A stretch of DNA of 50,430 nucleotides from Deltaproteobacteria bacterium (GTDB taxonomy: Bacteria; Desulfobacterota; Binatia; UBA12015): assembly GCA_016874795.1 (NCBI GenBank), contig VGTG01000020.1:1-50430 (forward strand), written 5' to 3'. The notes beneath the pieces are model-generated. The model saw only the letters and a program-made list of their open reading frames with translations. It searched no databases and was not told the origin of the DNA. Shown here piece by piece: positions 43,572 through 50,430 of the stretch (within the stretch, counting starts at the first letter, position 1; the number at the start of each line of letters is the position of its first letter). Position numbers and translations under genes: made by a program.

Positions 43572-44480
43572 ATGATCGGTCTTCCGCCGGCGCGCCACGC
43601 GCGCGCTCTTCTCGGAATCGGTGCGGCGGCCGGTCTCCTGCTCGCGGTCGCGGGCATCGTGCGGCCGGGGCCGCGCTTCGACGCGAACCTCCCGGCGGGC
43701 GCCGCGGCGGTCGTCGAAGGAACGGTGATCGAGGAGGAAGCGTTCGAGCGCGCCGTCGGCCTCTTCGCCGCCGACAGCAAGAACCCGATCGGCGAGGACG
43801 ACCGACGACACGTGCTCGATCGCATGATCGAGGAGGAGCTGCTCGTTCAGCGCGCGAGAGAGCTCGGCATCGACGAGCACGACCGCCGCGTCCGCACGCT
43901 TCTCGTCCAGGCGATGATCGACGCCATCCTCGCGGATGCGCAGCCTTCCGAGCCGACCCGCGCCGAGCTCGAAGAGTTCCATCGCGAGAACCGCGGCTAC
44001 TTCGCGCGCACCGGTCGCGTGCACGTCCGACCGCTTCGCTTCGCGAAGCGCGAAGGAGAGGACGCGGACGGACCGAAGCGACGCGCGAGCGAGGCCGCGG
44101 CACGTCTGCGCGCCGACGACGACCTCGCGACGGTCGCGGACGAGCTCGCCGACGCCTGGATCGTGCCGATGCCGGACGGCCTGCTGCCGCCGACGAAGCT
44201 CCGCGAGTACCTCGGTCCGACGCCGACCCTGCGCGCGATCGAGCTCGAGGCCGGCGACACCAGCGAGCCGGTTCCCGCGGGCCGGAGCTGGTTCGTACTG
44301 CGGATGGTCGACCGGGAGCCGGAGATCTCGCCGCCGCTCGACGAGGTCGAGGGCGAGGTGCGCTCCGAGATGCAGCGCCGCGCCGGCGACTTCGCTCTGC
44401 GGAGCTACCTCGACGGGCTGCGAGAGAGCGCGCAAGTGCACGTGCGTCCCGACGTGACCAAGGTGCCGGGCACGTCGTGA
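43572..44480 (+). CDS. SurA-like peptidylprolyl isomerase (parvulin type)
   Basis: 302 aa. A signal/anchor helix (ARALLGIGAAAGLLLAVAGIV) is followed by a SurA-type N-terminal helical region (VVEGTVIEEEAFERAVGLF; DRMIEEELLVQRARELGID; AELEEFHRENRGYF) and a parvulin-like C-terminal domain (GRVHVRPLRFAKR... with WFVLRMVDREPEISPPLDEVEGEV). It assists folding of outer-membrane or periplasmic proteins. The stop is overlapped by the GTG of the HupE/UreJ-like gene, so the two are made together, suggesting a specific client. Confidence 0.82.
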   Translation: MIGLPPARHARALLGIGAAAGLLLAVAGIVRPGPRFDANLPAGAAAVVEGTVIEEEAFERAVGLFAADSKNPIGEDDRRHVLDRMIEEELLVQRARELGIDEHDRRVRTLLVQAMIDAILADAQPSEPTRAELEEFHRENRGYFARTGRVHVRPLRFAKREGEDADGPKRRASEAAARLRADDDLATVADELADAWIVPMPDGLLPPTKLREYLGPTPTLRAIELEAGDTSEPVPAGRSWFVLRMVDREPEISPPLDEVEGEVRSEMQRRAGDFALRSYLDGLRESAQVHVRPDVTKVPGTS

Positions 44481-45670
44481 ATCGTCGCGTCCTCGCGTGG
44501 GCGGCGCTCGTCCTGCTGGCGCTCGCTTCGTCGCCGAAGCTCGCGGAAGCACACACGAAGAGCGCCTCGTACTCGCACTGGCGTCTCGACGACGGCGGCG
44601 CCGAGGTCCGCTTCCGCCTTCCGCTGCTCGAGCTCACGCGCTTCCCGCCCGAGCTCGACTGGCCGAGCTACCTCGCGAGCCGGCTCGAGCTTCTCGCAGG
44701 CGATCGTCCGTGCACGCCGAGCACGCCCGTCCGCGTGCGTGACACCGCGCCGGGATGGGCGGTGTTCCGCTGGCACGTCGCGTGTCCCGACGCCGGACCG
44801 CGGACGATCCGGAGCCGCATCCTCGACGACGTGCTCGCCTCGCACCTCCACTTCGCGCGCGTCGCGACGCCGGAGGGAGGTGCGCTCGAGCGCGTCCTCG
44901 TCTCCGCGGCGCCCGAGTGGCCACTCGATGCAAAGGGCGAGGAGTCGATGGGGACCTCGTTCCTCGGCTACGTGAAGTTCGGGATCGAGCACATCCTGGC
45001 GGGCTGGGATCACCTCGCGTTCGTCGCGGCCCTCCTCCTGCTGTCGCGGTCGCTGCGCGAGGTCGCGACGCTCGTCACCTCGTTCACGCTCGCGCACAGC
45101 GTGACGCTGGCGCTCGCCGTCCTCGGCGTGATCCGTCCCGAAGCGGCGGACGTCGAGATCCTGATCGGCTTCTCGATCGCGCTCGTCGCGGCGGAGGACG
45201 GTTGGCTTCTCGCCGGCCGTCCGGGGAGCGTGCCGCGGACGATGCTCGCGGTGCTCGTGCTCGCGACGGGGCTTTCGCTCGCCGGCAGCGGCCTCCTGCC
45301 GCCGCTCGCCTGGATCGGGCTCGCGCTCTTCTCGCTCTGCCACTTCGGCCTCCTCGAGAGGACGGAGGTCGGACGCGACGCGATCCTTCGCGCGATCGTC
45401 GCCTTCGCCTTCGGGCTGATCCACGGCCTCGGCTTCGCGGGCGTGCTGATGGAGGTCGAGCTGCCGACGGATCGTCTCGTGCCGGCGCTCCTCGGCTTCA
45501 ACGTCGGCGTCGAGATCGCGCAGCTCGGGATCGTCGCGCTCCTCTGGCCGGTCCTGCGGCTCCTCGCGCGCTGGGAGGGCGGAGTGTGGTACGTCCGCCT
45601 GGCCGCGGGAGGGTCGGCGGCGATCCTCGCGCTCGGCGTGCATTCGGTCGTGGTACGGAACTGGGGTTGA
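44477..45670 (+). CDS. HupE/UreJ-family membrane protein
   Basis: 397 aa from GTG (GTGA overlap). A signal peptide (ending AEA before HTKS) precedes an extracytoplasmic domain of about 140 residues (SASYSHWRLDDGGAEVRFRLPLLELTRFP..., two Cys), then six or so membrane helices beginning MGTSFLGYVKFGIEHILAGWDHLAFVAALLLLSRSLREVATLVTSFTLAHSVTLALAVL with the conserved H-I-x-x-G-x-D-H and H-S of HupE/UreJ. This family is linked to nickel or metal handling; a metal-transport role is inference. Confidence 0.83.
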   Translation: MNRRVLAWAALVLLALASSPKLAEAHTKSASYSHWRLDDGGAEVRFRLPLLELTRFPPELDWPSYLASRLELLAGDRPCTPSTPVRVRDTAPGWAVFRWHVACPDAGPRTIRSRILDDVLASHLHFARVATPEGGALERVLVSAAPEWPLDAKGEESMGTSFLGYVKFGIEHILAGWDHLAFVAALLLLSRSLREVATLVTSFTLAHSVTLALAVLGVIRPEAADVEILIGFSIALVAAEDGWLLAGRPGSVPRTMLAVLVLATGLSLAGSGLLPPLAWIGLALFSLCHFGLLERTEVGRDAILRAIVAFAFGLIHGLGFAGVLMEVELPTDRLVPALLGFNVGVEIAQLGIVALLWPVLRLLARWEGGVWYVRLAAGGSAAILALGVHSVVVRNWG

Positions 45671-45682
45671 ACTGGGATCGAG

Positions 45683-46561
45683 ATGAAGGTCCACCTCGTC
45701 GACGGCACCTACGAGCTCTTCCGTCACTTCTTCGCGCTTCCGTCGCATCGCGACCGCGACGGAAACGAGGTGGCCGCAGTGCGCGGCGTCGTCGGCTCGG
45801 TGCTCGGGATGATGGAGGGCGGCGCGACGCACGTCGGCGTCGCGACGGATCACGTGATCGAGTCGTTCCGGAACCAGCTCTATGCCGGCTACAAGACCGG
45901 CGAGGGCATCGAGCCGACGCTCCTCGCGCAATTCCATCCGCTCGAGGACGCGCTCGGTGCTCTCGGCGTCGCGATCTGGCCGATGGTCGAATTCGAGGCC
46001 GACGACGGGCTCGCCTCGGCCGCGGCCGTGGCGCGCGCGGACCCGCGCGTGGAGCAGGTCGTGATCTGCACGCCCGACAAGGACCTCGCGCAGTGCGTCG
46101 AGGGGAAGCGCGTCGTGCAGCTCGATCGCCGGAAGAATCTCGTCGTCGACGAGGCGGGCGTCATCGAGCGCTTCGGCGTCCCTCCCGCTTCGATCCCCGA
46201 CTACCTGGCCCTCGTCGGCGACAGCTCGGACGGTTTTCCGGGTCTCCCGGGATGGGGACCACGCTCCGCCGCGGCGTTGCTCGGGGCGTACGGACACATC
46301 GAGGAGATCCCCGACGACGAATCGCTGTGGCCCGTCCATCCGCGCGGCTCGGCGCGTCTCGCCGCGGCGCTCCGCGAGCAGCGCGCGAATGCGATCTTGT
46401 TCAAGGATCTCGCGACGCTCCGGACGACCGCGCCCGTCGGCAGCTCGCCCGACGAGTGGCGCTGGCGCGGCCCGAGCGAGCACTTCGCGCCGCTCTGCGA
46501 GCGCCTCGATGCGACGGGGCTCGCGAAGCGCGCCGAGCGTCTCGCCGCTTTCCGTACCTGA
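45683..46561 (+). CDS. 5'-3' exonuclease (flap-endonuclease family)
   Basis: 292 aa. The PIN-like nuclease domain has the acidic residues in HLVDGTYELFRHFF (Asp7), VGVATDHVIESFRNQLYAGYK, FEADDGLASAAAVA and VICTPDKDLAQCV; the H3TH region is GDSSDGFPGLPGWGPRSAAALLGAYG. It is equivalent to the N-terminal exonuclease of DNA polymerase I without the polymerase, and would remove RNA primers or flaps. It lies 12 bases after the HupE-like gene and is followed 21 bases later by a sulfatase, so the group may be one transcript. Confidence 0.9.
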   Translation: MKVHLVDGTYELFRHFFALPSHRDRDGNEVAAVRGVVGSVLGMMEGGATHVGVATDHVIESFRNQLYAGYKTGEGIEPTLLAQFHPLEDALGALGVAIWPMVEFEADDGLASAAAVARADPRVEQVVICTPDKDLAQCVEGKRVVQLDRRKNLVVDEAGVIERFGVPPASIPDYLALVGDSSDGFPGLPGWGPRSAAALLGAYGHIEEIPDDESLWPVHPRGSARLAAALREQRANAILFKDLATLRTTAPVGSSPDEWRWRGPSEHFAPLCERLDATGLAKRAERLAAFRT

Positions 46562-46582
46562 TGCCCAGCTCCGAGCTCTCCC

Positions 46583-47986
46583 ATGCGTCGATTCACTCTT
46601 CTCCTCGCTCTCGTGGCGACGTTCGGGCTGGGCTGCTCGCGGAACGGCTCGCCCGACGAAACGCCGGCCCGCGCTGCGAACGCGGATGCACAGCGACCGA
46701 ACGTGATGCTCGTCGTCGTCGACACGCTCCGCGCCGACGAGGTCGTGATCGAATCGAGCGCCGCGGATCCGACACCGAACCTCCGTGCGATCGCCGAAGC
46801 CGGCGCGGCGTTCACGACGGCGTACGCGCACACGGCGACGACGGCGCCCTCGCACGCGACTCTCTTCACGTCCCTTCACCCGACGACGCACGGCGTGACG
46901 AAGAACGGGCTCGTCCTCCAGCAGGAGCACCGCACTCTCACGGACGTGCTCGACGAAGCGGGCTACCAGACTGCGGCGATCGTGAGCGGACTGCCGGTCG
47001 TGCGCAGCTTCGGCGTGCTGCAGGGTTTCGAGAGCGTCATGGACGACCTGCCCGTGGATCGCAACGCGCTCGAGCCGCGTGCCTGCCAGACGTCCGGCGT
47101 GGAGAAGTGCGGCGAGCGGACCACCGAGGAAGCGATGCGCTGGCTCGCCGACGGGCGGGATCCGAAGCGGCCGTTCTTCCTCTTCGTGCACTACTACGAT
47201 CCGCACAAGAGCTACGAGGCGCCGGCGCCGTTCGCCTCGCAGCCGACACCGTCGGGGAAACCGAGCTTCCGCGAGCGCTGCCGCGCCGCGCGCGAGCGCT
47301 ATCGCAACGAGGTCGCCTACACGGATCATCTGATCGGGAAGATCACGGCCGAGATCGCTCGCCTCGGGCTCGCGGACGACACGCTGGTCCTCGTCACCGC
47401 GGACCACGGCGAAGCGTTCGACGAGCACGAGAACTGTCAGCACACGGGCGACCTCTACGAGGAGCTCGTGCGCATTCCACTCCTGGTCCGCTGGCCCGGA
47501 AAGATCCGCGGCGGCTGGCGGTCGAGCGAGCCGATCGGGCTCGTCGACGTCATGCCGACGGTTCTCGACCTGCTCCGTCTCGAAGCCGGTACGACGCTGC
47601 AAGGACGAAGCGTCGGCGAAGCACTTCTCGGCGACGAATCGAGCGTCTCCCCGGGCCCGGTCTTCTTCGAGCGCGCGCACTTCGAGCGGAAGAAGCGCCT
47701 GCAAGGACGCCGCTTCTTCGGGACGCAGCTCGGCGTTCGGGATGGGCGCTGGAAGTACATGGAGGCGACCGAGGAGAGTCGGCGGAGCCTCTACGATCTC
47801 GAGACGGATCCGCGCGAATCGGACAACCTCATCGCCGAGCGGCCCGACGAGACGATGCGTCTCGCGCGCGTCCTCGCCGATTGGCGGCAGCAGACCATGG
47901 ACGCGCGGCCCGAGTGGCGCTCGCAGAAGCGCGCCGACTCGAAGGAGGTCGTCGAAGGGCTGCGCGCGCTCGGCTACGTCGAGTAG
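46583..47986 (+). CDS. Sulfatase-fold lipoprotein lacking the formylglycine cysteine
   Basis: 467 aa. The leader ends TFGLGCSRNG, a lipobox. The alkaline-phosphatase fold is present: NVMLVVVDTLRADE near 40-53, DADTLVLVTADHGEAFDEH-type site (VLVTADHGEAFDEH), and HTGDLYEELVRIPLLVRWPG. At the position of the modified Cys it has TAPSHATLFTS: Thr87 replaces Cys, and the following Arg is His. This TxPSH subfamily is common and cannot make formylglycine; Thr could be a direct nucleophile as in phosphatases and phosphodiesterases. The ester it cleaves is unknown. Confidence 0.87.
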   Translation: MRRFTLLLALVATFGLGCSRNGSPDETPARAANADAQRPNVMLVVVDTLRADEVVIESSAADPTPNLRAIAEAGAAFTTAYAHTATTAPSHATLFTSLHPTTHGVTKNGLVLQQEHRTLTDVLDEAGYQTAAIVSGLPVVRSFGVLQGFESVMDDLPVDRNALEPRACQTSGVEKCGERTTEEAMRWLADGRDPKRPFFLFVHYYDPHKSYEAPAPFASQPTPSGKPSFRERCRAARERYRNEVAYTDHLIGKITAEIARLGLADDTLVLVTADHGEAFDEHENCQHTGDLYEELVRIPLLVRWPGKIRGGWRSSEPIGLVDVMPTVLDLLRLEAGTTLQGRSVGEALLGDESSVSPGPVFFERAHFERKKRLQGRRFFGTQLGVRDGRWKYMEATEESRRSLYDLETDPRESDNLIAERPDETMRLARVLADWRQQTMDARPEWRSQKRADSKEVVEGLRALGYVE

Positions 47987-48043
47987 CGGCGGTCGGGCGC
48001 GTCCTCTTCTCGATTCGCATCATCGACCTTCTCGATCTCGTTT

Positions 48044-48066
48044 CTGCATCCACTCCGGTGGTGCAG
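48044..48066. terminator. Possible terminator hairpin after the sulfatase
   Basis: CTGCATCCAC (48044-48053) pairs with GTGGTGCAG (48058-48066) through nine base pairs with one bulged T and a TCCG loop. No T-run follows, so it is at best a weak or Rho-assisted terminator 60 bases behind the sulfatase stop. Confidence 0.3.
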
Positions 48067-48160
48067 CGGCGCGAGTCGTTGCGGCTGCGCAGGCGAATCG
48101 GGTAGCGGCCCGCGTGCCGCGGACTCTTCGTCGTCTCTCGACCAGGCCGGAGGGCTCCGC

Positions 48161-48730
48161 GTGATCCGATACGCGCTCCTCGCTCTTCTGACCGACGGCG
48201 CGGATCACGGCTACCGGTTGAAGCGGCGGCTCGACGCGCGTCTCGGGCCGGTGTGGCACGTGAACGCGGGCCAGATCTATCGCGCCCTCGAGCAGCTCCG
48301 CCGGGCGCGCTGGGTCGAGGAGCTCCCGCCCGACGTCGAGCGCGGCGGCGGCCACGAGCGCTGGCCCGTCGCGATCACTCCCGCCGGTGCGGCGGAGCTC
48401 GATCGCTGGCTCGACGATCCGATCCCGCCGGAGGCTCCGTCTCCACCGCGGCCGAGCGAGCTTCTGGCGCGGCTCGTGGTCGGCGGATGGGAATCGCTTC
48501 CGCGCGTCCTCGAAGGAATCGACACGGAGCGCGAAGCCATCCTTCGCGCCCGCGTGCGGGTCGAGCGGGACCGATCGGAGAACGAGCGCGACGAGTCGCC
48601 CTCGGCCCTCGCGGGGTTCCTCGCGCTCGAAGCATCACGGCTCGAGCTCGAGGCACGCCTCGCGTGGCTCGACGTCTTTCGCGAGCGCGTGGCGCGCGTG
48701 CTCGAAACGCGGAAGGCCGCCGGCGCTTGA
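48161..48730 (+). CDS. PadR-family transcriptional regulator
   Basis: 189 aa from GTG with GGAGG 7 bases upstream. IRYALLALLTDGADHGYRLKRRLDARLGPVWHVNAGQIYRALEQLRRARWVEEL is the winged helix of PadR, where H-G-Y and Y-R-A-L-x-x-L contact DNA; the C-terminal half is a long Glu/Arg-rich helical dimer region. It regulates an efflux or enzyme gene in response to a small molecule. It ends three bases from the convergent SUMF1 gene, so it controls something else or a distant target. Confidence 0.88.
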   Translation: MIRYALLALLTDGADHGYRLKRRLDARLGPVWHVNAGQIYRALEQLRRARWVEELPPDVERGGGHERWPVAITPAGAAELDRWLDDPIPPEAPSPPRPSELLARLVVGGWESLPRVLEGIDTEREAILRARVRVERDRSENERDESPSALAGFLALEASRLELEARLAWLDVFRERVARVLETRKAAGA

Positions 48731-48733
48731 CGC

Positions 48734-50430
48734 TCAGCGCGCGCAGCGAAATCCGACGAGGTTGTCGGCGCGGTCCCGTTCGAGGAGGTAGCGATTCGAG
48801 ACGCGCACGTCCTTCGGAAGGCTGTACCAGGAAGCGCCGCGTACGACGCCGTCCGCGCCGGTGGAGTCCGCCGTCCACTCCCAGACGTTTCCGATCATGT
48901 CGAGCGCGCCGTACGGCGAAGCTCCGCCGGGGTAGCTGCCCACGACGGACGTTCCACCGGGTCCGCGCCCGAAGACGTTCGCGACGGCGCCGGCCACCGC
49001 AAGTTCCGCGTTTCCCCAGGGGTACTTTCGCCCGTCGACGCCGCGAGCTGCGGCCTCCCACTCCGCCTCCGAGGGCAACCGTCTTCCCTTCCAAGCGCAG
49101 TACGCGCTCGCCTGCTCGAAGGTCACGCAGCTGACGGGATGATCGGGGAGGCCCTGCATGCGCCACGAGCAGGAGGATCCCTCGCCGGGGCAAGCGCCAG
49201 CCGAAACGCACCGGGCGAACTGGGCGACGGTCGTCTCCGTCTCGTCGATCCAGAACTCCGCGAGCTCGACGGTCCGCGGTGCTTCGTCCGCCTCGCACCC
49301 GGAGTCGACCGACGACCGGCAGCCGATGGCGAACGAGCCGCCTGGGATCCGGACCATCTCGGTCTCCGTCCCCCCGGGCGGCGTCACGGAACGGCTCGTC
49401 TCCGCACTCGTGTCCTCCGCCTTCGTGTCCACGTCGACATTCCATCGGGCGAGGATCGTCGCGGGCTGCGCAGCGCGCGCGAGCTCGACGACGTAGCGCC
49501 CCCCGCGCTCGGGCGTCGAAACGTCGAGCCCGAGGTCGAACCGCGCACCCGGCGCGAGCGCGATCGGCAGTAGGGCTCGTTCTCGCGATTCTCCGGCCGG
49601 CTTCCCCGCGTCGTCGAGCCACCGGACGATCAGGTCGTCCGGTGCGAGCGGGTCGGGCTGGCGGAACGTCTCCTTGCCGCGGTTCCGCAGGACGAAGGCG
49701 ATTCTCGCGCGGGGACGAGTGACGGTGATCGACCTTTGACGCCGGCCGCGCACGGCGAGGAGCTCGAAATCACTGCTGACCGGAACGGGGCTCGCCAGAC
49801 GATACGCGACGACGTCGCCCGCGGCGTCGATGCGCGTCAGCCGCTCTCGCACTTGCGGGTCCTTCGCGATCTTCCTGCGGAGCTCCTGCGATGCCGAGGG
49901 AGGCAGGAGATTCGTGTGAACGAAGACCGAGCCGAAGCCCAGCGCGGCGAGCGCATCGGCCGCGCTCGGGAGCGGAAGGTTCGCAGCGAGCGCGGTGATC
50001 TGCGCTTTGAGCGGCGAAAAGAACGAGTTGTAGCACGCCGCGACCGGCCGATGATGATGGCTCTGCAGGGAGACGTATTCGGCTGCCGCCTGGCCGCTGA
50101 AAGGCACGTCGAGGACCGGCCCAGCCGGAGCTCGTCGGTAGAGATCGATCACCGCGGGGTCCGGGCGCGCTCGATGGGTCGTCATGTCGACCGGGTGCCG
50201 AAACGAGAAGTCCGTCACCGGCGCGTAGAACGACTCGACGAACGCGGAAGCGACCAGAACGCCTCCGACGACGAACTGTGTCGTCCTCGCGCGCCCCTCG
50301 ATGAGCCACAGAACCCCGTATCCCGCGAGGAACGCGGTCACGAGGTAGTATCCGAGCCGCGCGTGCACGGGAACGCGCATCGCCGCGAGCCCAGGAACGA
50401 GATCGCGCGCAACGACGAGCGGCGACGGAA
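48734..50430 (-). CDS. Membrane (GT-C-like) protein fused to a cysteine-less SUMF1/FGE-type domain (5' end outside window)
   Basis: At least 565 residues are visible; the frame stays open to the right edge (no stop in the last 50 bases), so the N-terminus lies outside. The visible start (LVVARDLVPGLAAMRVPVHARLGYYLVTAFLAGYG) is typical of the last helices of large membrane glycosyltransferase-like (GT39/YfhO-type) proteins, followed by an extracytoplasmic GPVLDVPFSG domain and a beta-sandwich. The last 200 residues are SUMF1/FGE-like: MVRIPGGSFAIGC, EFWIDETETTVAQFARCV, HPVSCVTFEQASAYCAWKGRRLPSEAEWEAAARG, IGNVWEWTAD, VVRGASWYS, NRYLLERDRADNLVGFRCAR. The two catalytic Cys of true FGE (before NRY) are absent. 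Confidence 0.82.
   Translation of the reverse strand, partial: PSPLVVARDLVPGLAAMRVPVHARLGYYLVTAFLAGYGVLWLIEGRARTTQFVVGGVLVASAFVESFYAPVTDFSFRHPVDMTTHRARPDPAVIDLYRRAPAGPVLDVPFSGQAAAEYVSLQSHHHRPVAACYNSFFSPLKAQITALAANLPLPSAADALAALGFGSVFVHTNLLPPSASQELRRKIAKDPQVRERLTRIDAAGDVVAYRLASPVPVSSDFELLAVRGRRQRSITVTRPRARIAFVLRNRGKETFRQPDPLAPDDLIVRWLDDAGKPAGESRERALLPIALAPGARFDLGLDVSTPERGGRYVVELARAAQPATILARWNVDVDTKAEDTSAETSRSVTPPGGTETEMVRIPGGSFAIGCRSSVDSGCEADEAPRTVELAEFWIDETETTVAQFARCVSAGACPGEGSSCSWRMQGLPDHPVSCVTFEQASAYCAWKGRRLPSEAEWEAAARGVDGRKYPWGNAELAVAGAVANVFGRGPGGTSVVGSYPGGASPYGALDMIGNVWEWTADSTGADGVVRGASWYSLPKDVRVSNRYLLERDRADNLVGFRCAR

Noticed and set aside
1-50430. CRISPR array, tRNA/rRNA, prophage or transposase genes
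   Set aside because: No evenly spaced repeats with unique spacers, no cloverleaf or rRNA sequence, and no recombinase motifs were seen.

Overview
The window reads as ordinary, densely packed chromosome from a very high-GC Gram-negative bacterium. Lipoproteins with clear lipoboxes, Lsp, a SurA-type folding factor, F420-type luciferase-like oxidoreductases, sulfatases and SUMF1-domain proteins together suggest an uncultured myxobacterial/deltaproteobacterial or Binatota-like lineage. That placement is inference; no rRNA or other phylogenetic marker beyond ileS and lspA is present. I see no tRNA, rRNA, CRISPR array, phage genes or transposase.

Layout. 0.1-6.3 kb: a sulfatase, a large secreted protein that looks like a copper monooxygenase with a cytochrome-like N-terminus, and a frameshifted beta-helix protein. 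6.4-18.3 kb: catabolic genes, namely a D-aminoacylase-like amidohydrolase, two coupled hotdog thioesterases, an alkylsulfatase lipoprotein, an LLM oxidoreductase, a flavoprotein monooxygenase plus its TetR regulator facing an epoxide hydrolase across a perfect palindromic operator, and a UvrC/Cho-like nuclease. 18.3-24.1 kb: an MFS-lspA-ileS operon and small proteins (DUF3553-like, glutaredoxin). 24.1-33.6 kb: a glycosyltransferase operon of four overlapping genes, three of them large multidomain enzymes that share a beta-sandwich accessory module. 33.7-40.9 kb: Nudix hydrolase coupled to a soluble histidine kinase, a class II aldolase, a small SpoT-like HD protein, an alpha/beta hydrolase, mtgA, TetR and an isoprenylcysteine-methyltransferase-like protein. 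40.9-50.4 kb: a second LLM oxidoreductase, a MntA-HepT toxin-antitoxin pair, a PPIase-HupE/UreJ pair, a 5'-3' exonuclease, a second sulfatase without the formylglycine cysteine, PadR, and a membrane protein fused to a cysteine-less SUMF1 domain that runs off the right edge.

How it works together. Three sulfatase-type enzymes, one thioesterase pair, epoxide hydrolase, alpha/beta hydrolase and LLM enzymes point to breakdown of esterified or hydrophobic organic compounds and sulfated material. The glycosyltransferase block is a surface-glycan or glycoconjugate factory. Neighbouring genes very often overlap by exactly four bases (GTGA or ATGA), which marks the transcription units and indicates translational coupling.

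The most unusual content is non-coding or modular: a 184-bp palindromic element with perfect 23-bp ends that contain the stop codons of both flanking genes; a tandem pair of 52-bp double hairpins that is translated as the tail of a TetR protein; a nested hairpin behind the copper-protein gene; several orphan gene fragments; and the glycosyltransferase and SUMF1 fusions.
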